64,000 bases of DNA from UBA6168 sp964643005 (GTDB lineage Bacteria; Bacteroidota; Bacteroidia; Chitinophagales; Saprospiraceae). The stretch covers positions 1-64,000 of the forward strand of contig CAZXQI010000003.1 of NCBI GenBank assembly GCA_964643005.1. The letters are read 5' to 3'. Shown in pieces: positions 42,101-50,247 of this stretch. The position numbers and the translations under genes were made by a program. The notes beneath the pieces were generated by a model, which made no database searches, was not told the DNA's origin, and saw only the letters and a program-made list of their open reading frames with translations. Each line of letters opens with the position of its first letter. Positions within the stretch are counted from its first letter, which is position 1.

Positions 42101-43362
42101 CCGCCGCCTGCGATCCCAATTTCCAGCCTGGCCAAATTGCCGGGATGATTCAAACGCCGACAGGACAGCCGGTCGGAGAAGCAGACATTCATCTGGCCGG
42201 CGATACGCTGCTCATCTGTTCTACTCAGCCGGAGACCGGCGAATACTTTTTTGAAAATCTGTCCACGAGCGGCAGCTATGCCGTCACTCCGCAGAAAAAT
42301 GCGAACCCGCTCAATGGCGTGTCTTCTTTCGACCTGACGCTCATCAGCAATCATATTTTGGGGAATAGTCTTTTTACAGAACCCTGGCAGTTTATCGCCG
42401 CCGACGCCAACAACTCCGGAAGCGTGACGACAGCCGATCTCACGACCATCCAAAGTCTGATTTTGGGCAACACTGTTGAGTTTCCTCATGGCGTTCCGTC
42501 CTGGCGCTTTATCCCTACGGATTCCATTTTTTCGGAAGCCATCCCATCTGCGCCTTATCCGCAGAGCATCCTTTTCGACAGTCTTGCGGACAATAGCCTG
42601 GCCGCCGATTTTACCGCCGTCAAAACCGGCGATGTCAGCGGGAATGCCAATCCGGCTTTCCTCTCTGGCAGCAATGAACAATTAGTCGCCGGCAACGAAC
42701 TGCGCGAGCGCAGCGGAGGCGTTTTTATTTTCAAAGTAAAAGATAAGTCAGTATTGGGCGGCGGGGAAGTGGAAGCGGTTTTTGAAAGTGAAACTGCCGC
42801 AGCCGCCTGGCAATTCACGCTGAATTTCGATCCCAATGTTCTCAGTTTCATCGGATTGGAGGATAATTTTTTACAAAAAAAATCTCCTGTAACGGGTCTG
42901 TCGCATATTGAAAATGGTCAACTGGGTATCCTCTGGTATGGCCAGCCGGAGCGCGCCCATTTTACGTTGAAATTCAAAGCTTTAACCAAAACAAAACTGA
43001 GCGAGGCGCTCCAGCTCAATTCGACCCTAACCCCTGCATTTGCCTGGACAGAACAGGGCGACCGGCTAATGCCCGGAATGTACTTTGTGCCTGCCAATGC
43101 ACAGGCAGGCCTGTTCGGCAATCGCCCCAATCCATTTTCACAGCAAACTATTCTGTACTACGAATTGCCGGAAGCCGGCGCGGTGAAGTTTTCCTTTTTT
43201 GATATTTCGGGCAGGCTGCTGCGGGTCGTGGAGACCTTTGCCGGGGTGGGCAGCAATGAATTGCTCATCCGCTGCGAAGACCTGGCAGGCGACGGAATCA
43301 TATTTTACAAAATGGAAACTCCCACGGAGGCGTTGGTCGGAAAGATGCTCCTCCAACAGTAG
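39139..43362 (+). CDS. Large secreted HYR / dockerin-like / cohesin-like protein with T9SS sorting domain
   Basis: The 1407-residue protein is probably a surface adhesin or scaffold. A signal peptide ends LPSVLIGQC near residue 49. The long run before it suggests that translation could instead start at TTG 39205 (MPKQSILWLPIATAFSLLLL). Then come several HYR/Ig-like repeats, each with a DNCS...GN.A/S motif (ADNCSAIIDITPSWDFGTGY, ATDNCNFELVETAAYDL, ADDCSNQTTITASG). Next are a carboxypeptidase-regulatory-like fold (GQIAGMIQTPTGQPVGEADI), a dockerin-like calcium loop pair (NPLNGVSSFDLTLISNHILG, DANNSGSVTTADLTTIQSLI), a cohesin-like beta domain (about 1190-1310) and a type A T9SS tail (NRPNPFSQQTILYYELPE ... 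GKMLLQQ). The ligand is unknown. Confidence 0.85.
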   Translation: MLQPIHTCKFRSSLIALIRPGNLPKQSILWLPIATAFSLLLLPSVLIGQCYSMICNQNVELALGNDCTASVNPYFIIENNWSCQGPMTMEYYDNNGDFIGDLVTGDYLGDTLQVHVTHKWTGLTCWGSVYIIDKKKPVIQPNHLALNCAQDTDVSSVGMPPIGDNCSNQMAISHQDSTFEFDCGFIGFKKYFAPSNWTVTLTDTGDGGVDVTGAPNSILVEGAGNSPQTISPCYVTSFSIVIPADGYVSFDWSSFGGSTFNLDAFYLTINNWSVQLSNDSIQSGAFTTGLLHAGDLLSFDQTSDGDANVVNTLISNFHFQTQAWKVLRRTWSATDEWNNTAHQNQFIALLRTQLSQVVFPPDLDGVNGPILACDDPATPQQTGVPFIDEDGDPNTANDQFPLESGDCFFTLSYEDLISPNCQGSELLVRKWTIADECSGEILEREQLIYRQDLIPPELTCPPPTVLSTGDFGCFSTIYLPQAEAADNCSAIIDITPSWDFGTGYGPFGGIEPGSYTVVYQAGDACGNTSTCSTTVTVEDFVPPTMVCKDLPDVLLNESGQAFVAADAIDDGSFDWCCIESYKIRRVEDPDTAYGSFLTVDCDDLGAPVMVHLQIMDCSGNDNFCEVQISVHDDQNPSILPPADLTVDCSTDIGNLSQFGEPIATDNCNFELVETAAYDLTNCGEGTLTRHFVVSDQAGNTATAQQIIYLSNIIPWNQDGSLIEWPPDLSLPGCGVSMEPHNLPPPYNAPGFPGEQSACQSLTVNHQDEIVWIAEPACYFIYRNWIVTDWCQYQQGGNAGIWQHIQVLEVQDNEPPAFINAPSDIHIPLENGCFANVNLPSPEADDCSNQTTITASGALGNGFNFQNVQAGVYPMTYIASDGCGNVATHNFTVTVADDEPPHASCLNGLTVMLDYSGQLTINASVFNLNSFDDCTAPEDLQFSFSPVPGNAEQTFNCDDVGQNSIQLWVFDQGGNAAFCQTYLMIPDYPAACDPNFQPGQIAGMIQTPTGQPVGEADIHLAGDTLLICSTQPETGEYFFENLSTSGSYAVTPQKNANPLNGVSSFDLTLISNHILGNSLFTEPWQFIAADANNSGSVTTADLTTIQSLILGNTVEFPHGVPSWRFIPTDSIFSEAIPSAPYPQSILFDSLADNSLAADFTAVKTGDVSGNANPAFLSGSNEQLVAGNELRERSGGVFIFKVKDKSVLGGGEVEAVFESETAAAAWQFTLNFDPNVLSFIGLEDNFLQKKSPVTGLSHIENGQLGILWYGQPERAHFTLKFKALTKTKLSEALQLNSTLTPAFAWTEQGDRLMPGMYFVPANAQAGLFGNRPNPFSQQTILYYELPEAGAVKFSFFDISGRLLRVVETFAGVGSNELLIRCEDLAGDGIIFYKMETPTEALVGKMLLQQ

Positions 43363-43472
43363 TGGAGAAAACCTCGCTCGTCTATGAAGAATCCTTCTGG
43401 AGAGATTACGGGCTGCCTGCACAAGATTTTTTTTAAAAACAGCGTTTGTGAGTTCGAGAAAAACACTAAACC

Positions 43473-43988
43473 ATGACGCTTACTAAAATTGCCATCCTCC
43501 TTCCTTTTCTTCTCAGCTCCCTGCCGACAGCGAAAACAGCCTTTTCGCCCTCTTTTTATTTTTCTAAAAAAAATAATCTCGAACCGGAGGCCTGGCAACA
43601 GGACATGCTCAACCGGGTGAATCTGCTGCGCTCAAAGGGCTGTCATTGTGGTAGGCGCTATATGCCGCCCGTCCCGCCGCTCGTCTGGAACGACCAACTC
43701 GAAAAATCTGCGGCTACTCAGGTGCAGGACATGTACCGCCATCACTTCATCAGCCACCGAGGCTCAAACGGCAGCTCGCCAGGGAAGCGGGTGACTAAAA
43801 CCGGCTACCAATGGCATACCGTCGGCGAGAACGCCGCCAGTGGGCAGGAGTCGGTGGAGGAAGTGATGCAGGATTGGAAAAAAAGCTCTACTCACTGCCT
43901 CATCATGATGGATAAAAGCTATCGGGATTTCGGCGCCGCTCTACAGGGCGCTTACTGGGTGCAGGTTTTTGCAAGCCCCTTAAAGTAA
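43473..43988 (+). CDS. Secreted CAP (SCP/PR1) domain protein
   Basis: The 171-residue protein has a signal peptide (MTLTKIAILLPFLLSSLPTA) and one CAP domain: MLNRVNLLRSKGCHCGRRYM, LVWNDQLEKSAATQVQDMYR HHFISHRG, GYQWHTVGENAASGQESVEE VMQDWKKSSTHCLIMMDKSY and a YWVQVFA ending. The usual CAP1/CAP2 motifs, including HxxSHRG and GENAAxG, are present with the conserved His and Glu residues. A Cys pair (CHC) is added near the N-terminus. Bacterial CAP proteins are exported, with roles not well defined. It lies 110 bases after the large secreted protein gene and may follow it in one transcript. Confidence 0.88.
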   Translation: MTLTKIAILLPFLLSSLPTAKTAFSPSFYFSKKNNLEPEAWQQDMLNRVNLLRSKGCHCGRRYMPPVPPLVWNDQLEKSAATQVQDMYRHHFISHRGSNGSSPGKRVTKTGYQWHTVGENAASGQESVEEVMQDWKKSSTHCLIMMDKSYRDFGAALQGAYWVQVFASPLK

Positions 43989-44033
43989 CTTGCGGAAGTC
44001 GGCTTAGAGTTTCCATTATCGCCAACTCCTTCT

Positions 44034-45815
44034 TTACTCTTCAAAAGTATGTGCGATCTTTTCGATGTTCAGGCTGCGCGCCATGGCGTCGAAGATCTCT
44101 TTATAGACGCCGTTCAGGCTGTAGATCTCCTCGTGGGAGCCGGACTCCGACACCTTGCCGTGTTCCATCGCATAAATCCGGTCGGAGTCAATGATTTGCG
44201 AAATGCTGTGGGAGATGATGATAACCGTGCGATTTTGCTTGATGGCGTCGAGGCTGTTTTTGATTTGCTCCGTGGCGACAGCGTCGAGGCTGGCGGTAGG
44301 CTCGTCTAAGAAAATGATGGGCGGATTCTTCAAAAACATGCGGGCGATGGCGATGCGCTGCTGCTGGCCGCCGGAAAGCAGCATGGCGTTGCTTTCAAAT
44401 TGCTGGGGCAGATCCATTACCTGATCGTAAATGAAGGCCTGTCGAGCCGCCTCAAACACTTCCTCCTGCGTGGCTCCCGGATTTCCGTAGCGGATATTCT
44501 CTTCGATGGCGCCGTTAAAGATGTGGTTCTTTTGGAGTACGAGGCCGATATTGCTCCTCAGAAAATGGGTGTCGTACTCCCTCAGCGGCACGCCGTCGAG
44601 GAAGATTTCGCCCGAAGTGGGTTCGTAAAATTTATCCAACAGGTTCACGATGGTGCTTTTACCTGCGCCGCTCAGCCCGACTAAGGCTGTGATCTTGTCT
44701 GGCAGCACTTCCATGTTGACGTTAAAGAGCGCATTGGTTCCATTTGGATAAGTGAAACTCACGTCCCTCAGCTCAAATCTTCCCTCAATTTTCTCGGGCT
44801 TGTACCTGCCGGAGTTTTCCGTCTCCTGATCGGCATTCAAAATATCGAAGAAACTTTCGGAGTAAATCATGGCGTCGTTCATCTCGTCAAAGATGCGGTG
44901 CAGTTGCCCGATGGGCGCCGTGACGTTGTTGAACAGCAGAATGTGAAACATGATCATGCCGATGCTCATCTTTCCGTCTAAAACCAGATAGGCCGTGAGG
45001 ATGATGATGATGACCACGCCGATTTGCTCGACAAAGGATTTGATGCCGTTAAAAATAAACCCGGTGCGCTGGGTCTTCAACTGGTTTTCGGTCATGTCAT
45101 ATTGAATCTGATCCTGTTTATCCGATTCAATTTTTTCGCGATTGAAAGATTTGATGACCGTAATCGCCTCGATGATATTGACGATACCCTGGCTCTTGCT
45201 CTCCCTGAAATGCCGCATCTTCCGGCGCCATCCGCTGAGGATTTGCGCCTGCTTTACAGTGATGAAAATATAAATCGGCACAATGCACAGACCGACTAAG
45301 CCCACCCAGAAGTTGGCGTTGAACATCAGCGCCAGAGCGATGAAGGAGTTGGCAAAAAGCGGCAGGATATTGATGAAGAAATTCTGTACTAAGCGGGTCA
45401 GGCTTGAAATGCCGAGGTCAATCCGCGTCTGCAATTTCCCCGATTCGTTATCAGTAGAGGTGAAGAAGGCCATCCTATAGGTCAGGATTTTATCCACTAC
45501 ATCCTGAGCCAGATCCCGGGAAATGTAGATGCGCAGCTTTTCACCATAAAACTTCTGCCCAAAGGTGATGACAACGTTGATAATCTCCTTGGACATCAGG
45601 ATGATCGTGATAGTGACCAGGATGTAGAGACCCTCGCTCAGACCTTTGCCCGCTTCCACCAATTTATTGACTTCGTCAACGGTGTATTTTAAAGTCAGTG
45701 CGTTTACCTGGGCGGTAAAAGAACCAATTAAGGTCAGGAACAGGGCGCCAAAAACTAACCAGCGATATGGTTTAACGTAAGGCAGGAGGTTTTTAAAAAG
45801 CTGTATTAAAGGCAT
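44034..45815 (-). CDS. ABC exporter, fused permease and ATPase
   Basis: The 593-residue half-transporter has a type I transmembrane domain (six hydrophobic helices from WLVFGALFLTLIGSFTAQVN to about residue 300) and a C-terminal ATPase with Walker A GLSGAGKSTIVNLL, Q loop LVLQKNHIF, signature LSGGQQQRIAIAR, Walker B IIFLDEPTASLD and the H-loop ISHS. It resembles lipid A/multidrug exporters (MsbA/LmrA-like) and would act as a homodimer in the inner membrane. The substrate is not readable. I chose the ATG at 45815; a TTG eight codons upstream is possible. It stands alone on the minus strand. Confidence 0.93.
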   Translation of the reverse strand: MPLIQLFKNLLPYVKPYRWLVFGALFLTLIGSFTAQVNALTLKYTVDEVNKLVEAGKGLSEGLYILVTITIILMSKEIINVVITFGQKFYGEKLRIYISRDLAQDVVDKILTYRMAFFTSTDNESGKLQTRIDLGISSLTRLVQNFFINILPLFANSFIALALMFNANFWVGLVGLCIVPIYIFITVKQAQILSGWRRKMRHFRESKSQGIVNIIEAITVIKSFNREKIESDKQDQIQYDMTENQLKTQRTGFIFNGIKSFVEQIGVVIIIILTAYLVLDGKMSIGMIMFHILLFNNVTAPIGQLHRIFDEMNDAMIYSESFFDILNADQETENSGRYKPEKIEGRFELRDVSFTYPNGTNALFNVNMEVLPDKITALVGLSGAGKSTIVNLLDKFYEPTSGEIFLDGVPLREYDTHFLRSNIGLVLQKNHIFNGAIEENIRYGNPGATQEEVFEAARQAFIYDQVMDLPQQFESNAMLLSGGQQQRIAIARMFLKNPPIIFLDEPTASLDAVATEQIKNSLDAIKQNRTVIIISHSISQIIDSDRIYAMEHGKVSESGSHEEIYSLNGVYKEIFDAMARSLNIEKIAHTFEE

Positions 45816-46229
45816 CAATAAGTTCAGGTTTCTTTTCAAAAAAGGTTTTACGGGAGGCTTAGATGAAATAAAGGAAAGGCGCAGAAGTCAGCACTTTGCC
45901 TGCTATTTGTGAACAAAAAACCACAGAGAGTTTGTAAAAAAGGCGCTAACGCTTTTGATAGAAAACCAGACCGGCCACAATAGTTTTCAAAATCTCTCCA
46001 GGGAATTTAGACTTTCAGAAATTGGTTTTTCAGTATCGAAAAGATTCAAGATTGCAGCTATTTAGGTTCCTTTGAAATTCAGTAGCAACCTCAGAGGAGG
46101 TTACAATCTGTTTCAGGTACGAAGTGAATTCGGGCTGATTTTCTCTTTCCTCATAAATCATCTGTGGGAAAAATCTGCGGAAAACTCTGTGCCGCAAGGA
46201 TCGCCAGATAAATTCCATCGGCGCCTAAA
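45816..46229. other. Intergenic region with a REP-like hairpin
   Basis: The gap between the ABC exporter and the phosphorylase shows no convincing gene. A 62-codon minus-strand frame at 46030-46218 has no recognisable content. AACCTC-AGAG-GAGGTT (46087-46102) is a perfect 6-bp dyad with a four-base loop, like the element at 58421-58436. Confidence 0.4.
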
Positions 46230-47861
46230 TCAGGATTTGCTCCTGTACAGCTTTCCGTAGTACTCCTCCAACATCCGCTTTACGGAGAATTGGCTCTTAG
46301 TCGTCAAGATGCTTTGGCGCATCATTTCTTCCCATTTCGGGCGATTGCGATAATAAGTGGGGATTACCTCCTTCGTCAGTACTTTGTAGAGCGACTTCAG
46401 GTCGTGTCTGTCCTGCACCGTCTGGTTTTCGTGCTCAAAGCCGCCGCCGATCTGCCAGCCGTTGACGCCGTGGATGCAGGCTTCCGGCCACCAGCCGTCG
46501 AGGACGCTGAAATTGAGGACGCCGTTCATCGCCGCCTTCATGCCGCTGGTGCCGCTGGCCTCCTTGGGTCGCAGGGGGTTGTTCAGCCATACGTCGGCGC
46601 CCCGCGTGAGGGCTGCGCCGATGGTCATATCGTAGTCGGCGAGGAACACAACAGACTGCGGGAACTTCTTACTCATTTCCACCAGATTGGCGATGATGGC
46701 CTTGCCGCTGTCGTCGAGCGGGTGAGCCTTTCCGGAAAAAACGATCTGCACCGTTCCGTCCTCTAACAATGGCGCGATGACCTTTGTATCTCGAAAAATC
46801 AGGTCGCTGCGCTTGTACGCTACTGCCCTTCTGGAAAAGCCGATAAGCAGTTTGGAAGGATCCAGCCGGACGCCATTGCGTTTCCGAATCAGCTCAATCA
46901 GCGCCTGCTTATTTTTCAAATGAGCCTCCCAGAGATCGCCCTCTCCGTTTGCCGCAGCGAGCATCGCCGAATCCACCCAGGTCGGCAGGTGGATGCCATT
47001 GGTGATGGCGATGATTTCAGAGCGGCGTCTGACATTTGCCCACATCTTATTGGCAGTCTCTCCGTGTAGCTGCGCCACGGCGTTGGATTTTTTCGACAGT
47101 CTCAGGGCGCCGACGGTCATGTTGAAAGGATCGCCCCCGAGTTTTACTAAGTGTTTCCTTTCCAGATTCAACTGGGCGCCCATATACAGCAGCCTGTCTA
47201 TCGGGTGACTTTCATTGCCCTGAATGATGGGCGTGTGAGTGCTGAAAACGATCTTCCTGCGCACGCGCTTGACGGCGTCTTTGAAAGAGAGCGATTTGTG
47301 GGCTTCCATTTCTTCGCGGAGCAGTTCGAAGCCCGCAAAGAGCGCATGTCCCTCGTTGAAGTGATAGACGTCCACGCCGAGACCCAAAGCTCTCAAGGCT
47401 CTCACCCCGCCGATGCCAAGCACCATTTCCTGAGCAATGCGCTCTTCTCCAAACCAGCCATATAACTGACCCGTGATCCAGGCGTCTGCGTTTTCCGGAA
47501 GGTCGGTGTCGAGAAGGAGCAGGGGCGCATTTCCAAAAGTATTCGCGAGCCAGACCTTGCACCTGACATTCCTGTCGCGAATAGTCACATCCACCGTCGC
47601 GCCGGTATCTTTCAAGAAGTCGTATTTGTAGTTGTGGTAGGCGTCGAAGGGTTTGCCGTTTTCATCTAACATTTGGGCGCCGTAGCCCTGCTTCCACAGG
47701 AGGCCGATGCCTATGACCGGAAAGTTGTGGTCTTTGGCGCCTTTCAGATAGTCGCCCGCCAGGATGCCGAGGCCGCCTGCATAAATTTTAAAATCTGATT
47801 CTAAGCCGTACTCCATGCAGAAGTAGGCGACTCTGGGGAGCCTTTTTTCTTTTTTTGACAT
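46230..47861 (-). CDS. glgP: Alpha-glucan phosphorylase (GlgP family, short form)
   Basis: The 543-residue enzyme degrades glycogen or maltodextrin with phosphate to glucose-1-phosphate. The N-terminal block VAYFCMEYGLESDFKIYAGG LGILAGDYLK is the short-form phosphorylase opening, and the pyridoxal-phosphate lysine lies in EASGTSGMKAAMNGVLNFSV LDGWWPEA near residue 440. HFNEGHALFAGFELL and GISHRAVAYKRSDLI-like blocks (here GFSRRAVAYKRSDLIFRDT) fit the family. It is shorter than E. coli GlgP (about 815) because it lacks the N-terminal regulatory part, as the bacterial alpha-glucan family does. No glycogen synthesis genes are adjacent. Confidence 0.92.
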   Translation of the reverse strand: MSKKEKRLPRVAYFCMEYGLESDFKIYAGGLGILAGDYLKGAKDHNFPVIGIGLLWKQGYGAQMLDENGKPFDAYHNYKYDFLKDTGATVDVTIRDRNVRCKVWLANTFGNAPLLLLDTDLPENADAWITGQLYGWFGEERIAQEMVLGIGGVRALRALGLGVDVYHFNEGHALFAGFELLREEMEAHKSLSFKDAVKRVRRKIVFSTHTPIIQGNESHPIDRLLYMGAQLNLERKHLVKLGGDPFNMTVGALRLSKKSNAVAQLHGETANKMWANVRRRSEIIAITNGIHLPTWVDSAMLAAANGEGDLWEAHLKNKQALIELIRKRNGVRLDPSKLLIGFSRRAVAYKRSDLIFRDTKVIAPLLEDGTVQIVFSGKAHPLDDSGKAIIANLVEMSKKFPQSVVFLADYDMTIGAALTRGADVWLNNPLRPKEASGTSGMKAAMNGVLNFSVLDGWWPEACIHGVNGWQIGGGFEHENQTVQDRHDLKSLYKVLTKEVIPTYYRNRPKWEEMMRQSILTTKSQFSVKRMLEEYYGKLYRSKS

Positions 47862-47998
47862 TGAGTTTATTGCTTTTTATTACCACGGAAGAAATGGAGA
47901 AATGGCTTCGATTGAGGTTTCTCCTTTTAGAGTAAATCATCTGCCAGGCAGTGGGAAATCTCTTCGGGAAAATCGCATCAACTGAAGCGACGAACGCC

Positions 47999-48655
47999 TT
48001 AGTCCATCTGGTGCATCTTGTAATTCCCTGAAATGACTAAGGAAGCGATAAGCTCGCTGGCTGGGACAAAGCGACCTTCGGCATCCTGAGAAAAGACGGA
48101 AAAGTTTTCATCTCCCATCAACTTCCCATTAGCGCCATAGCTCATCTTCGCTGTGATAAGTTCATAGACCCGGTCGTCGTCTAAATCAGCCAGCCAGGCA
48201 TCCTGTTGAATGCAGTTGTCGCCTTCGCAGCGATAGTTAGCCAGGTCGGTAATTTTTTCCAATTTCCCTGCGGCGTCGTTCCACCTACAGAGGATCAGGT
48301 CGCTGGATATGTTTTGCCCCGGTATCCTGAGCACATAGAGGTTATTGTTTTCCACGCGATAGCAGGCGAATACGCCGCCGGCCTCATTCGGCTGAATGCC
48401 ATCCGGAAGGAAAGGGAGCAAGTCTTCTCCAAACTGGGTTCCGGTATAAGGATAGTTTTCTGCATCGGGGTCTTCCTCCAATGTTGAAAAGACGTGCATT
48501 TTGAGAATATTCACTTCGTCAAAGAGATTGTACACCGCAGCGTTGACAGCGGGCGTTGAGGGCGCATCCACATCTTCCGTATCCTGAGAGGAAGGCTGAT
48601 TAGACTGGCAGGCCATGAACGGCAGGCAGACTAAGAGGTAAAAGAAATTTTTCAT
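47999..48655 (-). CDS. Putative lipoprotein of unknown function
   Basis: The 218-residue product begins MKNFFYLLVCLPFMACQSNQ, a lipoprotein signal with the lipidated Cys at residue 16 (lipobox LPFMAC). A Ser/Asp-rich linker follows, then a beta-rich domain with QQDAWLADLDDDRVYELITA, resembling an FG-GAP/VCBS-like calcium loop (DLDDDRVYELI). No enzyme motif is seen. The start is fixed by the TACTTTTG promoter at 48734-48741; an upstream in-frame start (48871) lies outside it. It probably sits in the outer or inner membrane facing the periplasm. Confidence 0.75.
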   Translation of the reverse strand: MKNFFYLLVCLPFMACQSNQPSSQDTEDVDAPSTPAVNAAVYNLFDEVNILKMHVFSTLEEDPDAENYPYTGTQFGEDLLPFLPDGIQPNEAGGVFACYRVENNNLYVLRIPGQNISSDLILCRWNDAAGKLEKITDLANYRCEGDNCIQQDAWLADLDDDRVYELITAKMSYGANGKLMGDENFSVFSQDAEGRFVPASELIASLVISGNYKMHQMD

Positions 48656-48733
48656 GACTAAAAAGCTGGTATTTAATTCTAAGCCCGATTTTTTTCCGCC
48701 GTGCTCGTTTGAGAGGCTAAAATCGGAAGCGCT

Positions 48734-48741
48734 CAAAAGTA
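48734..48741 (-). promoter_or_regulatory. Promoter -7 element of the lipoprotein gene
   Basis: TACTTTTG on the minus strand matches TAnnTTTG, with TTTC about 20-21 bases upstream as a weak -33 box. The leader would be about 70 bases. Confidence 0.6.
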
Positions 48742-49163
48742 CAAGGGAAAGGAGGAATTCCGAAAGATTAACTGCGATTCGATAGCATTTCAGGGCTAAT
48801 TCCCTCTCCGGAAAAAAAATTGCGAAGGGAATCCAAAAAAAATTGCAGGTTGATTTTCCCTCAACTGCCAATTATTCGCGGGAGTTACTTGCAGAAAATT
48901 GCCTACGCTTAAAAATGTCCATTCAACATATTGAAGGCGCCCCGTTTAAACAGAGGAGGCTTTTTTTCAAAAAAAAATGGGAGAAGGGGAAAAGAAAAAA
49001 GCAGGAAACAGGCGCTAAGCGGCAGGGAACCAAAAGCTTTTCCAGATTTTTGCGACCGGACTTCTCCCTGGGATTTAGAGACTGACGAATCGAAATCCCG
49101 AGGCAGCCCATCGCTCTTTTCTTTTTCACCAGCGCTAAGGATACTTAGCCGAAATCCAGTCCA
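48742..49163. other. Intergenic region, no gene recognised
   Basis: About 420 bases between the divergent lipoprotein and threonine aldolase genes. It is purine-rich at 48930-49010. I see no recognisable gene, RNA or repeat. Confidence 0.35.
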
Positions 49164-50198
49164 ATGCTCATCAATCTCGTTTCAGATACGGTCACGAAAC
49201 CGACGCCCGACATGCTCGAAGCTATGTTTGCCGCCGAAGTTGGCGACGACGTTTTTGGAGAAGACCCGACCGTCAATGCCCTACAGGAAAAAGCCGCCGC
49301 CCTGTTCGGTCAGGAAGCCGCTCTGTTTTGCCCCTCCGGCACCATGACCAACCAAATCGCCGTCAAGGTACACACCCAGCCGCTCGACGAACTCATTTGC
49401 GATCACTACTCGCACGTCTATCAATACGAAGCGGGCGGCTACGCTTTCAACTCCGGCGTTGGGGTCAGCCTCATCGCCGGCCTCAACGGGAAAATTACCG
49501 CCCCTCAGATTGAAGCCGCCATCAAACCCGTCCAGGACTGGCTGCCCCTCAGCCGCCTCGTAGTTTTGGAAAATACCGCCAACAAAGGCGGCGGCAGCCT
49601 TTACACCCTCGACGAAGCGCTTCCCATTCATCAGCTATGTCGGGAAAGGAAATTACGGCTCCACCTCGACGGCGCCCGCCTGTTCAACGCCTTAGTCGAA
49701 ACGGGCGAGACTGCGCAGCAGTGGGGCGCTCTGTTCGACTCCATATCCATCTGCCTGTCGAAAGGTCTTGGCGCCCCCGTCGGTTCCCTCCTCATCGGCC
49801 GGCGCGAGTTCATCCAAAAAGCCCGCCGGGTGCGCAAGGTCATGGGCGGCGGCATGAGGCAGGCGGGCTATCTCGCCGCGGCAGGCATCTACGCCCTCGA
49901 CCATCAGGTTCAACGACTGAAGACCGACAACGAGCGCGCAAAGATTTTGGGAGAGACCCTGCAAGCCCTGCCCTGGGTAGCGGAGGTTCGCCCCGTCCAG
50001 ACCAACATCGTCATCTTCGACCTGCGCCCCCCTCTTACAGCCGATAGTTTTTTAAAAAAATTATTGGGAAATGGCGTGGCGGCCTCTGCATTCGGTCCGG
50101 CTACCGTCCGCTTTGTCACCCATTTAGACTTCAGCGCAACCATGCTCGAAAAAACATTGGAGGTTTTGAAAAAAATAAAAATTGAAGAGAGGGTTTGA
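49164..50198 (+). CDS. ltaE: Low-specificity L-threonine aldolase
   Basis: The 344-residue pyridoxal-phosphate enzyme cleaves L-threonine or L-allo-threonine to glycine and acetaldehyde. It opens NLVSDTVTKPTPDMLEAMFA AEVGDDVFGEDPTVNALQEK. The active-site lysine is Lys200 in ICLSKGLGAPVGSLLIG, and DGARLFNALVETGE carries the conserved Asp. The size fits the family. It is on the plus strand with the Fic gene 50 bases downstream. Confidence 0.94.
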   Translation: MLINLVSDTVTKPTPDMLEAMFAAEVGDDVFGEDPTVNALQEKAAALFGQEAALFCPSGTMTNQIAVKVHTQPLDELICDHYSHVYQYEAGGYAFNSGVGVSLIAGLNGKITAPQIEAAIKPVQDWLPLSRLVVLENTANKGGGSLYTLDEALPIHQLCRERKLRLHLDGARLFNALVETGETAQQWGALFDSISICLSKGLGAPVGSLLIGRREFIQKARRVRKVMGGGMRQAGYLAAAGIYALDHQVQRLKTDNERAKILGETLQALPWVAEVRPVQTNIVIFDLRPPLTADSFLKKLLGNGVAASAFGPATVRFVTHLDFSATMLEKTLEVLKKIKIEERV

Positions 50199-50247
50199 AA
50201 ATTCAAAAAAATATGACTAAATTCGTCAGGAAATTAAATGTCATAAA

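Noticed and set aside
46030..46218. 62-codon minus-strand gene
   Set aside because: No family resemblance and it spans the REP-like hairpin; likely chance.
45841..46229. tRNA or insertion-sequence remnant
   Set aside because: No cloverleaf and no terminal inverted repeats or transposase fragment are visible.
48656..48871. Longer N-terminus for the lipoprotein
   Set aside because: It starts upstream of the TACTTTTG promoter and would bury the lipobox signal.
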